The position numbers were made by a program, and so were the translations under genes. Of a stretch of DNA of 34,896 nucleotides, positions 1-8,195 are shown piece by piece. Source of the stretch: Minwuia thermotolerans (GTDB taxonomy: Bacteria > Pseudomonadota > Alphaproteobacteria > Minwuiales > Minwuiaceae); contig NZ_PIGG01000033.1 of the NCBI RefSeq assembly GCF_002924445.1, positions 1-34,896 of the forward strand, written 5' to 3'. The notes under the pieces were generated by a model. That model saw only the letters and a program-made list of their open reading frames with translations, searched no databases and had not been told where the DNA came from. Within the stretch, counting starts at the first letter, position 1. The number at the start of each line of letters is the position of its first letter.

Positions 1-258
1 GCCGGAGAAGCCGCCATCGTCGTAATGGGTCGGCAGTTCCATCCAGCCCTCGTGCTGCTGGCTCCGGATGTAGGCGGCGCAGGCCTCGCGCTGGGCGTCC
101 AGCGAGTTGAAGGCCTGTTCCAGCCCCTCCTCGCTGGACTTGCGGGTGTAGATGGCACAGCGAACCGATCGACTGCCGAGAGGAACTCGCGATGCACCGT
201 GGCCCCTGTCTCGGCCTGCACCTGATTGACCACCGTCCTGCCGGCTGCGCTCAGCCAT
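1..258 (-). CDS. Large serine recombinase, N-terminal part (runs off the window)
   Basis: This is the first 86 codons of a site-specific recombinase reading leftward out of the window. After a poorly conserved leader of about 32 residues, the resolvase/invertase catalytic fold begins with [20 protein letters not shown]; the Ser after YTRK is the expected nucleophile. The stretch ends at DDGGFSG, another resolvase-domain hallmark. The start ATG overlaps the stop of the DUF2924 gene by 8 bases, so the two are translationally coupled. Serine recombinases of this type integrate and excise islands. The trio DUF3489-DUF2924-recombinase is a recurrent alphaproteobacterial island module, so this gene probably mobilises, or once mobilised, the neighbouring defence cargo. 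The C-terminal DNA-binding part is outside the window, so integrity cannot be judged. Confidence 0.88.
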   Translation of the reverse strand, partial: MAERSRQDGGQSGAGRDRGHGASRVPLGSRSVRCAIYTRKSSEEGLEQAFNSLDAQREACAAYIRSQQHEGWMELPTHYDDGGFSG

Positions 259-925
259 TGCGGCTGGCTCCGTTCGCTGGAGTATTGTCGGGCTGCCGAC
301 CGTCGTGATGTCGGTTCTGACCACGCCTGCTCAGACCCGCGCCTGCCGCTGATGCGTTGACACCGAAGAAGCGCGGGCCGGACCAGCCGGCGCCGGTGAT
401 CGCCCGGGCGATGGCCGTGAGCGAGGTAAAGTGCCGACCCTCATAGGTGAACCCGGCATCGGTGACCTCGACGACATGGCTGCGGCCATGCCACTGCCGG
501 ATCAGACGGCTGCCGGGACGGAGGTTGCGACGGCCGGCAGACGGGACTTCCCTGATCGGTGCCGAGCCATCCACCGCGCCGTCGGCGCCGCTCCCGCTTG
601 ACCGCGCCAGCGCATCGAGGCGACGGCGGGTAGCGGCTGTCAGCCCGCCGGACGCCTCGGCCTGCAGCAGCCAAGCTGCATTCCCTTCCAGCAACCTTCG
701 GCTCAGACCTTTCGGCGGCGGTCGCCGCCAGCGGCGCTGCCAGAGCACGGTGAGTTCCTCCCGGGCCATGGCCCGGACACGGGTGTCAATGGTTCCTTCC
801 GGCAATCCCGCAGCCGGTGATGACGCCGGTACGGCTGGGGCATTGACACCGGCCGGCACTGGGACCGCCTCGCAGGCGGCGACATCGCTGTCGTCGCCTG
901 CGCGGATGGTGTTCTCCTTTCGCAT
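251..925 (-). CDS. DUF2924 domain protein
   Basis: The protein has about 224 residues if it starts at the ATG at 925; an upstream in-frame ATG at 988 would overlap the DUF3489 gene and looks less likely. The middle ([20 protein letters not shown] and the following helix) and the C-terminal half ([19 protein letters not shown], then [16 protein letters not shown]) match the DUF2924 pattern, a family of unknown function. Family members are almost always encoded directly upstream of a large serine recombinase, as here, and may assist or control recombination. It starts 13 bases after the DUF3489 stop and overlaps the recombinase start. No catalytic motif is visible. The last 30 residues are low-complexity and may not be conserved. 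Confidence 0.8.
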   Translation of the reverse strand: MRKENTIRAGDDSDVAACEAVPVPAGVNAPAVPASSPAAGLPEGTIDTRVRAMAREELTVLWQRRWRRPPPKGLSRRLLEGNAAWLLQAEASGGLTAATRRRLDALARSSGSGADGAVDGSAPIREVPSAGRRNLRPGSRLIRQWHGRSHVVEVTDAGFTYEGRHFTSLTAIARAITGAGWSGPRFFGVNASAAGAGLSRRGQNRHHDGRQPDNTPANGASRNG

Positions 926-938
926 CGCCGCGGCGCGG

Positions 939-1481
939 TCAGTCGACCATCGCGTCCGCGCTGGCCGGCAGCGTAGCCCGATAGACACTGACGCCGTTGC
1001 CTTCCTTGGTGCGGGTCACGTCGATGCCGCGCTTGCGGAATCCCGTCAGCACCGCCCGGACGCTGTGCGGCTGCCAGCCGGTGAACTGCACCAATTCGTC
1101 GATGTCGGCGCCTTCGTCACGCTGCAGCAGGTCGAGAAGCTGCGCCTGCCGGGTCCCCGGTCGGAAGAGCGGCTTCTGGGCGTCGTGACCATCGCCCGTG
1201 TCCGGTTCCGCGACAGCCGACTGCGGCGCCGCTTGCTCCTCTTCGCTCTCGTCGGCCTCAGTCGCGACCGTCCCCGCGACCGCTGCACGACCGGCCTCGG
1301 TGATGGTCCATACATCGTCCGCCGAGCGCTCCACACGGCCGCGGCGCTCCAGGGCCCGCAGCATGGCGGTGAGCGCGCCGCCCTTCAGTCGCATGTCCTC
1401 CGGCAGCGGCAGCACGCAGCCGTCGGCACGTTCTGCCGCATTGGCGAGGATGACGATATGCCTGTCATTGAGCTTGGTCAT
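939..1481 (-). CDS. DUF3489 domain protein, probable DNA-binding regulator
   Basis: The predicted protein has 180 residues. The start was placed at the ATG at 1481 because a GGAG lies 7 bases upstream and the protein then begins MTKLNDRHIVILANAAERAD, the typical DUF3489 opening; a longer frame to 1640 adds only unconserved sequence. The N-terminal half looks like a winged-helix fold (LKGGALTAMLRALERRGRVE). An acidic, Ala-rich linker follows, and the C-terminal half is a second helix-turn-helix-like unit (RQAQLLDLLQRDEGADIDEL, then TGWQPHSVRAVLTGFRKRG). The family is of unknown function and repeatedly found at the head of serine-recombinase modules. A role in regulating or accessorising the recombinase is inferred from position only. 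Confidence 0.82.
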   Translation of the reverse strand: MTKLNDRHIVILANAAERADGCVLPLPEDMRLKGGALTAMLRALERRGRVERSADDVWTITEAGRAAVAGTVATEADESEEEQAAPQSAVAEPDTGDGHDAQKPLFRPGTRQAQLLDLLQRDEGADIDELVQFTGWQPHSVRAVLTGFRKRGIDVTRTKEGNGVSVYRATLPASADAMVD

Positions 1482-1658
1482 GGTCGGTCTCCGTGGCTTC
1501 GTTCCGCGCCGGCACGATGCCGGCGCTGTCACCAAGAGAAGCCCGGACCGCGATGCGGAGGCCGGGCCGGGACCGGCTGCGCACATGTCCGCGCTGTCCG
1601 TCCCGACTGCATGCATGCTTGCCTGGCGGGCGAAGTCCAATGCAATTTGAAATGACCG

Positions 1659-1675
1659 CCTAATTTCTAATTAGG
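1659..1675. repeat. Perfect 7-bp inverted repeat, candidate operator
   Basis: CCTAATT and AATTAGG are separated by three bases. The dyad sits about 180 bases upstream of the DUF3489 start in AT-rich DNA, next to a second dyad at 1681-1703. It could be a regulator-binding site or part of an attachment site. Confidence 0.4.
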
Positions 1676-1680
1676 TAGTA

Positions 1681-1703
1681 GACGAGTGGCGATAAGACTC
1701 GTC
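1681..1703. repeat. Perfect 7-bp inverted repeat with 9-base spacer
   Basis: GACGAGT (1681-1687) pairs with ACTCGTC (1697-1703). It lies five bases from the neighbouring dyad at 1659-1675. Two tandem dyads in front of an integration module suggest binding sites for a regulator or the recombinase; this is inference. Confidence 0.4.
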
Positions 1704-1852
1704 ATTGGTGGATAAAATCGTCTTGTATATGAGTAATTCTTGGTAAAAATCCCAAATTGCAGCATCAAGTATTATCTGAATGATTTATTTTGTTATTTAT
1801 TTTTAAATATGAGGCATAAGTACTGCGTATGAAAATTGACTATTTTCCAGTT

Positions 1853-1879
1853 AGTGAGTAATTCCACGCATTAGTCACT
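1853..1879 (-). terminator. Imperfect hairpin over the stop codon of the five-gene operon
   Basis: AGTGAGTAAT (1853-1862) and ATTAGTCACT (1870-1879) pair at 9 of 10 positions around a 7-base loop, overlapping the TGA of the Hsp70-like gene. A second small dyad (GAAAAT/ATTTTC, 1831-1847) follows in the direction of transcription. The stems are AT-rich and lack a proper U-run, so this is at best a weak terminator or a transcript-stabilising hairpin. Confidence 0.3.
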
Positions 1880-4424
1880 CCTCCATTTCATCGATTCTTT
1901 GAATGATGTTCGGATCACGACCCTCCTTGTGGAGGAAATATATCAGTTCGGAGATGATTTCTTTCGCCTTGCCGAGCCGACTGGCCGATGCGAGGAGGCG
2001 CTGTCTGTTGCGACCCTTCGTGCGGCCGGCACGACGGCGGAAGTCTGGGATCAACTGCTCCATCCGAGTCTGTGCGTCCTCCTTGAGCAGACGTTCGAGG
2101 TTCTGGGCAGCCCTGTTGTCCGGGTCGAGGAAATCAGGCTGCATCCGCCGTCGACGGAGCAGCGATGCCAGCATAAGCAGGGCATACTTGAATTTCTGCT
2201 TATAAGCCTTGTCCTTAGCAATTGCATTTTGCTCTTCAATGAGCGCCTGGGTGGCTTGAAGGAAGCGGTTCGCTTGTTCAGCGCTCAGCCAATCGGCGGC
2301 CTCCTCGACGCTGCCCAGCAAGCGCGTCAAAGCCGCGAGTTCGGCGTTCCGGATCGGCTGGCCTGTGACGAGGCGCCGCTCGATCGCCTGATAGAAGCGG
2401 TGCGCCTCGGCCTTGCAGTGAACGACGCGGCCCAGCCCTTCGAGCCGGACGATGAGATCGCCGCCCTTCCCGGCCCCGCCGGCCTCGTACCAGCGCAGTA
2501 ACTCTTCAACGATCGGATCCGGACACCGCCAATAGCACCACGTCGCGAAGCCGATGATCGCACGGACATGCTCGTCCACGTCATCGACTTTCTGCAGGCG
2601 CTCATGGTCCAAGGCCGCTTTCTCCAACGCCTTTGAAAGCAACCCATCCGCCTCAGCCGGCATGGGGAGAGTGGGGGCGGCCTCCGGCAAGTCGCCGTTC
2701 GTGTTCAGGAATCGGGCGGACGTGGTCTCGCCGATTGCGATCCCAAGGCGCACTCCTTCGTAAGACGGCATCACCGACTTTGATGCAATGTCTTTGACCT
2801 GCTTGAGCGCCACTGCGCCCTCCGGTGTCACGCCCCCCGCCTCGATCAAGGGAGTCTCGCTATAGGCAGTCAGGGCCTGGGCGATATCACCGTGACGGGA
2901 GTTGGGGTGCCACAAGACGGCGTGGCCCAGATAGATCTGGGCGTTTGGATAGGCGCCGCCTTTGTCGCTTTGCAAGGTGGCGAGGATGTCCTCTGGCGTC
3001 TGCTCGACTGCCGCCATCTGCGTCCAATCGAGCTCAATCGGTTGGGCCGCGAGCGGCGCAAAGCTGTTGGAGCCTATCCGGACGCGGGCGAATCCCTGGC
3101 CCGGCGATTGATCGACGGAGACCGAGATGCGATGCGGACGGTCCGAGATCTCCGGCAAGGCGGCAGTCGACTTCCGGGGCCGGTTAAAGTCCTCCTTGAT
3201 CAGATAGAACTCCAGTTGGTGGGCGCCCTTGCCGATGGCAAATTCGCCGTCCGCCTCCGCGCGGTAGACAGCGCCGCCGCGCAGCCGTGTGTCTGGCGGT
3301 ATCAATGAGACGAACCGTACCTTCCCCTGCACCAGCGCATTGATCTGAAGCTGCGGCAGGAAATCATAGTAGGCGGGATCGCCGCGGCGGAGACGGTGGT
3401 TTGCCTCAAGTGATCCCTGGGCGACGGCCCACGGGTCGAGAAGCCGGAGGCGCGGATCGTCCGGCGAGACGCCGAGACCCTCGAGAACGCCGCGGCGCAC
3501 TGGAGACGCTTGCGCACCGGCTCCTTCAATCAGCACGACATCGGCCTCGGCGACACGTGTGCGGACCTCCTCCGGCGGCGGCCCTTCTGGAGCGAGGCGC
3601 GCTGGCGGATTGAGCGGCGTGAGATCCATCCAGCTTCTGTTGGTCATCCGGAACAATTCGGGTGCGGCGGTTTGCCCGACCGACAGTGTCCAGGGGCTAC
3701 GGGAGCCGGCGAGAATCTCGCCCGGCGTGAGCCCGGTCTCTCGGGCGAGGTTCTGGGCCGCCCATGTCGCAAGGGTCAGCCCCCCGAAATCACTCCACAC
3801 GACCGCCCCGGCCCGCCGTCGTTCAGGGACGATCAGTGGTCCGAACCGCCCGTCCTCTTTGACAAGCGCGAGCGCACCGAAGTGGACCCGTTCGCGAAGA
3901 ATGGAGACGACTGCTACGCGCGCGCCTGAAACACCCGCTGGCGATGGAGTCTCCGAGGCGGCCCAGCCAAGCGTCGCCGCCACCGGCCGCCATAGGAGCG
4001 ACGGGCTCGGTGCCCGGGCGCGGTGCAGCGCCTGCAGCATCCGCTCGCGAGCGGCCTCGTCGACGCTGTCGTCATCGGGTACGGCGATCACGGCGGATCG
4101 GGCCCGCTCGGCGAGGATCCGGAAGAGCGTCTTAAGAAGCTTCTCCGCATCCTGCTCATCCTGGCCGGCGACGGTGATCGCCCTCAGCATGGCTGCATGC
4201 GACAGACGCAGACGCTCATGCCCCAAGTCGGCCCATCCCTGGCCTCGGCCGTGAGGGGCCAGCACAGTCTGAGGCCCTGCGACCATCGCCTCCTCATTGC
4301 TTGCAAGGCGGACGCAAGCGGCGTTCACGCCCAGGTCCTTGAGCGCCTCGTCGCCAGTTTCCTCCTCATGGATCGCGGCCCAATCCCACAGGCCGTTCAG
4401 ATCCAGGCCGATCAGCGCCGTCAT
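1875..4424 (-). CDS. Divergent Hsp70-like (actin-fold) protein, last gene of the five-gene operon
   Basis: This 849-residue protein opens with ALIGLDLNGLWDWAAI, matching the position of the Hsp70 phosphate-1 loop but lacking the usual GTT. At about residues 290-340, VVLIEGAGAQASPVRRGVLE followed by DPWAVAQGSLEA closely resembles the Hsp70 adenosine-binding segment (VxLVGGxxRxPxV, then PxxAVAxGAA). The middle region, about 165-230, should hold the phosphate-2 loop but shows no DLGGGT. Residues 380-520 look beta-rich, as in a substrate-binding domain, and 570-849 are mainly helical and charged. I call it an Hsp70-family NBD/SBD homologue, possibly with altered or lost ATP hydrolysis. Its ATG overlaps the stop of the McrC-like gene (ATGA), so it belongs to that operon. 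Its role there, for example assembling or restraining the McrBC-like complex, is unknown. Confidence 0.6.
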   Translation of the reverse strand: MTALIGLDLNGLWDWAAIHEEETGDEALKDLGVNAACVRLASNEEAMVAGPQTVLAPHGRGQGWADLGHERLRLSHAAMLRAITVAGQDEQDAEKLLKTLFRILAERARSAVIAVPDDDSVDEAARERMLQALHRARAPSPSLLWRPVAATLGWAASETPSPAGVSGARVAVVSILRERVHFGALALVKEDGRFGPLIVPERRRAGAVVWSDFGGLTLATWAAQNLARETGLTPGEILAGSRSPWTLSVGQTAAPELFRMTNRSWMDLTPLNPPARLAPEGPPPEEVRTRVAEADVVLIEGAGAQASPVRRGVLEGLGVSPDDPRLRLLDPWAVAQGSLEANHRLRRGDPAYYDFLPQLQINALVQGKVRFVSLIPPDTRLRGGAVYRAEADGEFAIGKGAHQLEFYLIKEDFNRPRKSTAALPEISDRPHRISVSVDQSPGQGFARVRIGSNSFAPLAAQPIELDWTQMAAVEQTPEDILATLQSDKGGAYPNAQIYLGHAVLWHPNSRHGDIAQALTAYSETPLIEAGGVTPEGAVALKQVKDIASKSVMPSYEGVRLGIAIGETTSARFLNTNGDLPEAAPTLPMPAEADGLLSKALEKAALDHERLQKVDDVDEHVRAIIGFATWCYWRCPDPIVEELLRWYEAGGAGKGGDLIVRLEGLGRVVHCKAEAHRFYQAIERRLVTGQPIRNAELAALTRLLGSVEEAADWLSAEQANRFLQATQALIEEQNAIAKDKAYKQKFKYALLMLASLLRRRRMQPDFLDPDNRAAQNLERLLKEDAQTRMEQLIPDFRRRAGRTKGRNRQRLLASASRLGKAKEIISELIYFLHKEGRDPNIIQRIDEMEE

Positions 4425-6040
4425 AGCCCTTCCTCCACCAGAGCGAGTATCTCCTCACTCAGCGTGGTCAGGCCGTCGCTCAAATGTCCGTCGAAGGGAC
4501 CGAAGCTTATCCCGGTCACTGCACCGCTTGCATCAAGGTTTGACGGCGTGGTCGGATTGGTCTCCGCCTGCAAAACGATACCGCCTAGCAGCTGCGCTTG
4601 GGGGTGGGTTCGTTGAAAGAACTGGGCCGTCTCGTCGGCCGACTCCAACAGTGGCCGAAGCGCTGGGCGCGCGCCCATCGCCAGGGTCGTCCAAACCGCA
4701 ACGTATTTATCGGGGCGGCCACTGAGATCAGAGACCTGCAGCCAGACGGACGCCCCTAGCTCGGACAAGGCCGGGGCCAGATTCGTGGAGCAGCCATCGA
4801 GCACTTCAATCACGAGGCCTTTCTTCCGAAAGGCGACGACGATGAGCGGGTCGTCATGCTCCAACCAAACGCCGCGTCGATGCTCTGGCCGAAAGAACAA
4901 AGGCGAGGCGACCTCGATCTCGCCACCATGCGCGGCCAGAAGCGCGACGCCACAGGCGGCCTTCGCGAACTCGCTCCAGGCACGGCGCTGCCAACGCCAG
5001 AGATCGTCGGAGACGCGCTCCCGCTGAACGATCTCCGTCCAGGCGCTCCAGACATGGCGATAGCGGTCATCCTGAATCAGCACGAAGTTCGGCTGCACTA
5101 CCCCGTCAGGCCGTGAGACGCCCGTCGCCTGGAGCTCCCGTGCAAAGCGTCGACATTCGCGCGCGTATTGTTCGACGATCCGGTAGCGGCTGGTGCGTCC
5201 ATGCGCGTCCCGGTCAATCCGCCGGCCGCGGTTTTGGCGAAGATAATCCCGCGCGGCCGCCTCGGTGCGTTCCATCAAATCGCGGAGGACGCGGTTCTCC
5301 AACGTATCGAGGTTCTCATAGCGAGCGAGTGCCAATATGCGTTGGCGCGGGCCGGCGCGTTCCTGCATCGTGCGTCCCGGTTGCCGAGAAAGCCAGGCCA
5401 TGCACTGGGTGTCTAACTCTTCCACCCGGTTCAGCCCGACCAGCTCCCGGGTGCGATTCAATATCCGGCGCGGTCGCTCGACGATGTCGGCCCAACGAGC
5501 ACGATGCTGCATTGCATGGCGGACAACAACGTCCATGGTAGGGTCCTGGTTGGACTCGGATTCAAGCCACCGATCGAAGACCGTCTCCCACGGCAAGAAG
5601 CGCTTGCCCTCCGACAAGGCGGAATCGAAATTCTGTATCCGTCCCACTAGCGCCATCAAGAACTGGAAATGCTGGACGTCGGCATCATCGGCGTCCTGCT
5701 CTGGATCCTTCCCATAGGGTCGGGAGAGCAGGCCCGACCAGCCGATCGTTGCACTTTCCCGCCAGGCGGGCTTGCGCAGCCGCTGAACCATCTCCGCCCG
5801 CAACGGCGCGGGCATGTCGAAGAACCCATGACCGGCGTCGTGGGAGCGCAGCTTCGACCGCCGCTCAAGCGAGTCTGGCTGATCCTCGAACCAGGGCGTC
5901 TGCGGCGCGTCGGTGTACAGAAGCGGATAACCGTCGCCTGGGACGATCGCGCTCGCCCCGGCCCCGTTCAGCTCGATCCGCTCTGTCGGATCGCGCGATA
6001 TGAGGCCCCAGGGGGTCGTCGTGACGATGAAGTCGGGCAT
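4421..6040 (-). CDS. McrC/DUF2357-like partner of the McrB-like motor
   Basis: The protein has 539 residues. Its central part carries features of the McrC/DUF2357 group: RYENLDTLENRVLRDLMERT at about 240-262 (the (D/T)xENR helix) and QPNFVLIQDDRYRHVWSAW at about 318-337 (the NxxLxxDxRYxxV motif), followed by DLWRWQRRAWSEFA. McrC proteins normally end in a PD-(D/E)XK nuclease with a D...DxK signature. In the last 150 residues I see no clear catalytic set; the nearest candidate stretch, LVIEVLDG, lacks the lysine. It starts 9 bases after the McrB-like stop and overlaps the Hsp70-like start by four bases. The pairing with an AAA+ McrB-like gene supports the call more than sequence identity does. 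It may have become a structural or regulatory subunit. Confidence 0.6.
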   Translation of the reverse strand: MPDFIVTTTPWGLISRDPTERIELNGAGASAIVPGDGYPLLYTDAPQTPWFEDQPDSLERRSKLRSHDAGHGFFDMPAPLRAEMVQRLRKPAWRESATIGWSGLLSRPYGKDPEQDADDADVQHFQFLMALVGRIQNFDSALSEGKRFLPWETVFDRWLESESNQDPTMDVVVRHAMQHRARWADIVERPRRILNRTRELVGLNRVEELDTQCMAWLSRQPGRTMQERAGPRQRILALARYENLDTLENRVLRDLMERTEAAARDYLRQNRGRRIDRDAHGRTSRYRIVEQYARECRRFARELQATGVSRPDGVVQPNFVLIQDDRYRHVWSAWTEIVQRERVSDDLWRWQRRAWSEFAKAACGVALLAAHGGEIEVASPLFFRPEHRRGVWLEHDDPLIVVAFRKKGLVIEVLDGCSTNLAPALSELGASVWLQVSDLSGRPDKYVAVWTTLAMGARPALRPLLESADETAQFFQRTHPQAQLLGGIVLQAETNPTTPSNLDASGAVTGISFGPFDGHLSDGLTTLSEEILALVEEGL

Positions 6041-6049
6041 CGCGCTCGA

Positions 6050-8149
6050 TCAGTTCCCGGTCCGCTGAAGGCCGCGCCAGTTGAAGATGCCGATGGAGCG
6101 GTTGGCGCGGTCTACAGCCTCGTCGATCGCCTTTCCAAGCTGTTGGTCGTTCAGACGATCGCCGGCGATCTCCGCCAGCTTCTGCAAGGCAGCACGATCT
6201 GCCCCGGCGTCGACGCCGCGCAGTTTCGGCATGATCCGCTGTTCCAGCTGATCGGCCAGCGCGTTGTCAACCTGGGCGGTGTTGTTGGTCTGGCCCTGCG
6301 CCGCCGGATAGTTCGCGACATAGTGCAGCATCGCCTGGCTCATGCGGTGGCCGAACGGACGACCCAGTTCGTCCATGACGCCGTTGATCTCCTCAATCAC
6401 CCGGCCTGCGCGATCGCGGCCGGAGGCGTCGAGCGCATCCGCCTCGCGCATCCAGTTCCGCGTCCATCGCGATTTTGGCAGGTATCCCGTCGCCCGGGCT
6501 TGAGGATCGGCGTCCGGCAGCTCTTCGCGCAGTTCCGCAGGCCTGGGAAAACGGAGGATGTTCGCGCGGTCCATCACCTTGTCGGAAAGGGCGAGGGTCG
6601 ACTCATCCTCGTTCATCGTGCCGGCGAACAAGACATTCTGCCCCGCATAAACCCGCATCGGCTGCCCTTTGTGGCTGACGTCGACCGAGATTTCCGCAGG
6701 CGCGCGCTCACGCTCGTCTGCAGCCCTCTCATCCATCGGACGGCCCTCCAGGCGGCTCAGAAATTCGGAGAAATAGTACTCGACCCGCGCCAGATTCATC
6801 TCATCCAGGAGTACGAGAAGCATCCGATCCTCGAATCGCTTCGCCTCGTCCGGCCAGTTGTAGGGGTCAAGATGAACGAGCGCGCGGGCGAGATCAGTCG
6901 CCTTGTAACGCTTTTCGATGTAATTGTAGAAGCCGAACAGATCCTGCGGCCCGTCCCAACGCGGCTGCACTGGGATCTTGAGAAAATGCATCCCCATGGC
7001 GTCCGCGTAGCGCCGCGGCAGCTGGCTCTTGCCTGTGCCGCTGATGCCGGCCAGTACGGTTAGGGGCGAAATGACGGCCGTCTTCAGGCTGGTATGGAAG
7101 GCGTTGATCGTGCGTCGCGAGAACTCCAGACCGCTTTCCTGCAGCAGCATCTCCACCCGTGCCAGCGCGTCCATTTCGGTCTCGGCGCCCTGCTCCTTCG
7201 GCCAGACGACTTGATCGTGCGCCTCGTCGTACAGGCAGGACGGCGCCGTTCGCAGATCCTGCAAAACTCGGGCGTCATGGCCTGCGCCGTCGACCTCGAC
7301 ATCCGCTTCCTCTTGCAGCCGGGCGACGCGCGCCTCCAAGCGATCTTTCCGCGCTTCTAGTTTGTCTATCTCCTCCTCCAGGTTGGTGGACCGCGCCTTG
7401 AGCTCATCCCGGGTTCCGTTGAGCTCGGCCACTTCGGCGCGCGAGGGCTCCAGCTGCTCAATCTCTTGACGGATCTCGGACACCTGCTCCGCTAGACGCT
7501 CCTTGCTGTCAGCCAGACGCGCCGTCTCGCGGTTCAGATTCTCCTCCTGCAATCGCAGCGCGCTCATCTCCTGGCGTTTGACGTCGACCTCGCCGGCGAC
7601 CTCCGTGAGTTCAGCGCGCAGAGCCTCGAGCCTCTCTTCAAGCTCCGCCGCGTACTTCTCCTTGTCCGCGATCTCCGCGAGCCGCTCCTCCGCCTCCTTG
7701 ATGCGGGTTTCGGCCGCTTTGCGCTCCTCGCGAACGGCTTCGATCTCCTGGATTACGCGGCGCCACTCCGTCTCCTTCGCCGCAAGTGCCTCGACCGCCT
7801 GGCGGTGCTCTTCACGGACTTCCTCGATCTCGGCCCTTTGATCTCCTAGGTTGGCGTACTCTGCCCGGTGGGTCTCAACCTGGGTGCGCCAGTATTCAGC
7901 CTCCGCCTCCGCTTGGTCGCGCTCGGCGAGCGTCACTTCACGTTCACGAATTTGCTCCTCCAGATACTGCAGTCTGTCTTCGTTGGCGCCGACGCGCCGA
8001 AGCAGCTCTGCATCCCGAACAGCCGCGGGTAGCCTGGATGAGTCGACAATGAAACGCGTCCCAAGGTAGGCGACGATCACGACTGCCGAACCGCTGGCGA
8101 CCGCCGCGACGACGACGGCGAAGCTGGTGGGATCAAGAAAGGGGATCAT
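6050..8149 (-). CDS. Membrane-anchored coiled-coil McrB-like AAA+ NTPase
   Basis: The protein has 699 residues. Residues 8-33 form a hydrophobic helix (FAVVVAAVASGSAVVIVAYL), so the protein is probably membrane-tethered. Residues about 55-280 are a long Glu/Arg/Leu-rich coiled coil. The C-terminal half is an AAA+ domain of the McrB type: Walker A GISGTGKS near 370, Walker B and the family signature LLDEMNLARVEYYFSEFLSR near 450, then GTMNEDESTLALSDKVMDRA near 510 with sensor and arginine residues. McrB assembles hexameric rings that drive McrC. Classical McrB is a GTPase with an N-terminal DNA-binding domain, whereas here a membrane helix and coiled coil replace it, and the nucleotide used is uncertain. 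Genes before and after encode a second membrane coiled-coil protein and the McrC-like partner. Confidence 0.8.
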   Translation of the reverse strand: MIPFLDPTSFAVVVAAVASGSAVVIVAYLGTRFIVDSSRLPAAVRDAELLRRVGANEDRLQYLEEQIREREVTLAERDQAEAEAEYWRTQVETHRAEYANLGDQRAEIEEVREEHRQAVEALAAKETEWRRVIQEIEAVREERKAAETRIKEAEERLAEIADKEKYAAELEERLEALRAELTEVAGEVDVKRQEMSALRLQEENLNRETARLADSKERLAEQVSEIRQEIEQLEPSRAEVAELNGTRDELKARSTNLEEEIDKLEARKDRLEARVARLQEEADVEVDGAGHDARVLQDLRTAPSCLYDEAHDQVVWPKEQGAETEMDALARVEMLLQESGLEFSRRTINAFHTSLKTAVISPLTVLAGISGTGKSQLPRRYADAMGMHFLKIPVQPRWDGPQDLFGFYNYIEKRYKATDLARALVHLDPYNWPDEAKRFEDRMLLVLLDEMNLARVEYYFSEFLSRLEGRPMDERAADERERAPAEISVDVSHKGQPMRVYAGQNVLFAGTMNEDESTLALSDKVMDRANILRFPRPAELREELPDADPQARATGYLPKSRWTRNWMREADALDASGRDRAGRVIEEINGVMDELGRPFGHRMSQAMLHYVANYPAAQGQTNNTAQVDNALADQLEQRIMPKLRGVDAGADRAALQKLAEIAGDRLNDQQLGKAIDEAVDRANRSIGIFNWRGLQRTGN

Positions 8150-8195
8150 GGCTATGGTCCTGGTCCGCTCTGAAAGGGCATGGGGTTGATTCGGT

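Larger units (their letters stand above)
1482..1874. other. AT-rich intergenic spacer between integration module and defence operon
   Basis: No credible gene is present. From about 1640 to 1874 the base composition falls to roughly 30-40% GC, against more than 60% on both sides. The block lies upstream of the DUF3489-DUF2924-recombinase genes and downstream of the Hsp70-like gene, so it should hold the promoter of the former and the end of the latter transcript. It contains at least four short inverted repeats. An attachment or crossover site for the adjacent recombinase could be here, but nothing in the sequence proves it. Confidence 0.6.

Noticed and set aside
447-1655. Plus-strand frame of 402 codons opposite DUF2924 and DUF3489
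   Set aside because: The minus-strand genes match known families and form an operon with the recombinase; the plus frame has only Arg/Ala-rich low-complexity protein.
5669-7063. Plus-strand frame of 464 codons opposite the McrB/McrC-like genes
   Set aside because: It crosses the junction of two well-supported minus-strand genes and shows no domain; it is a shadow frame.
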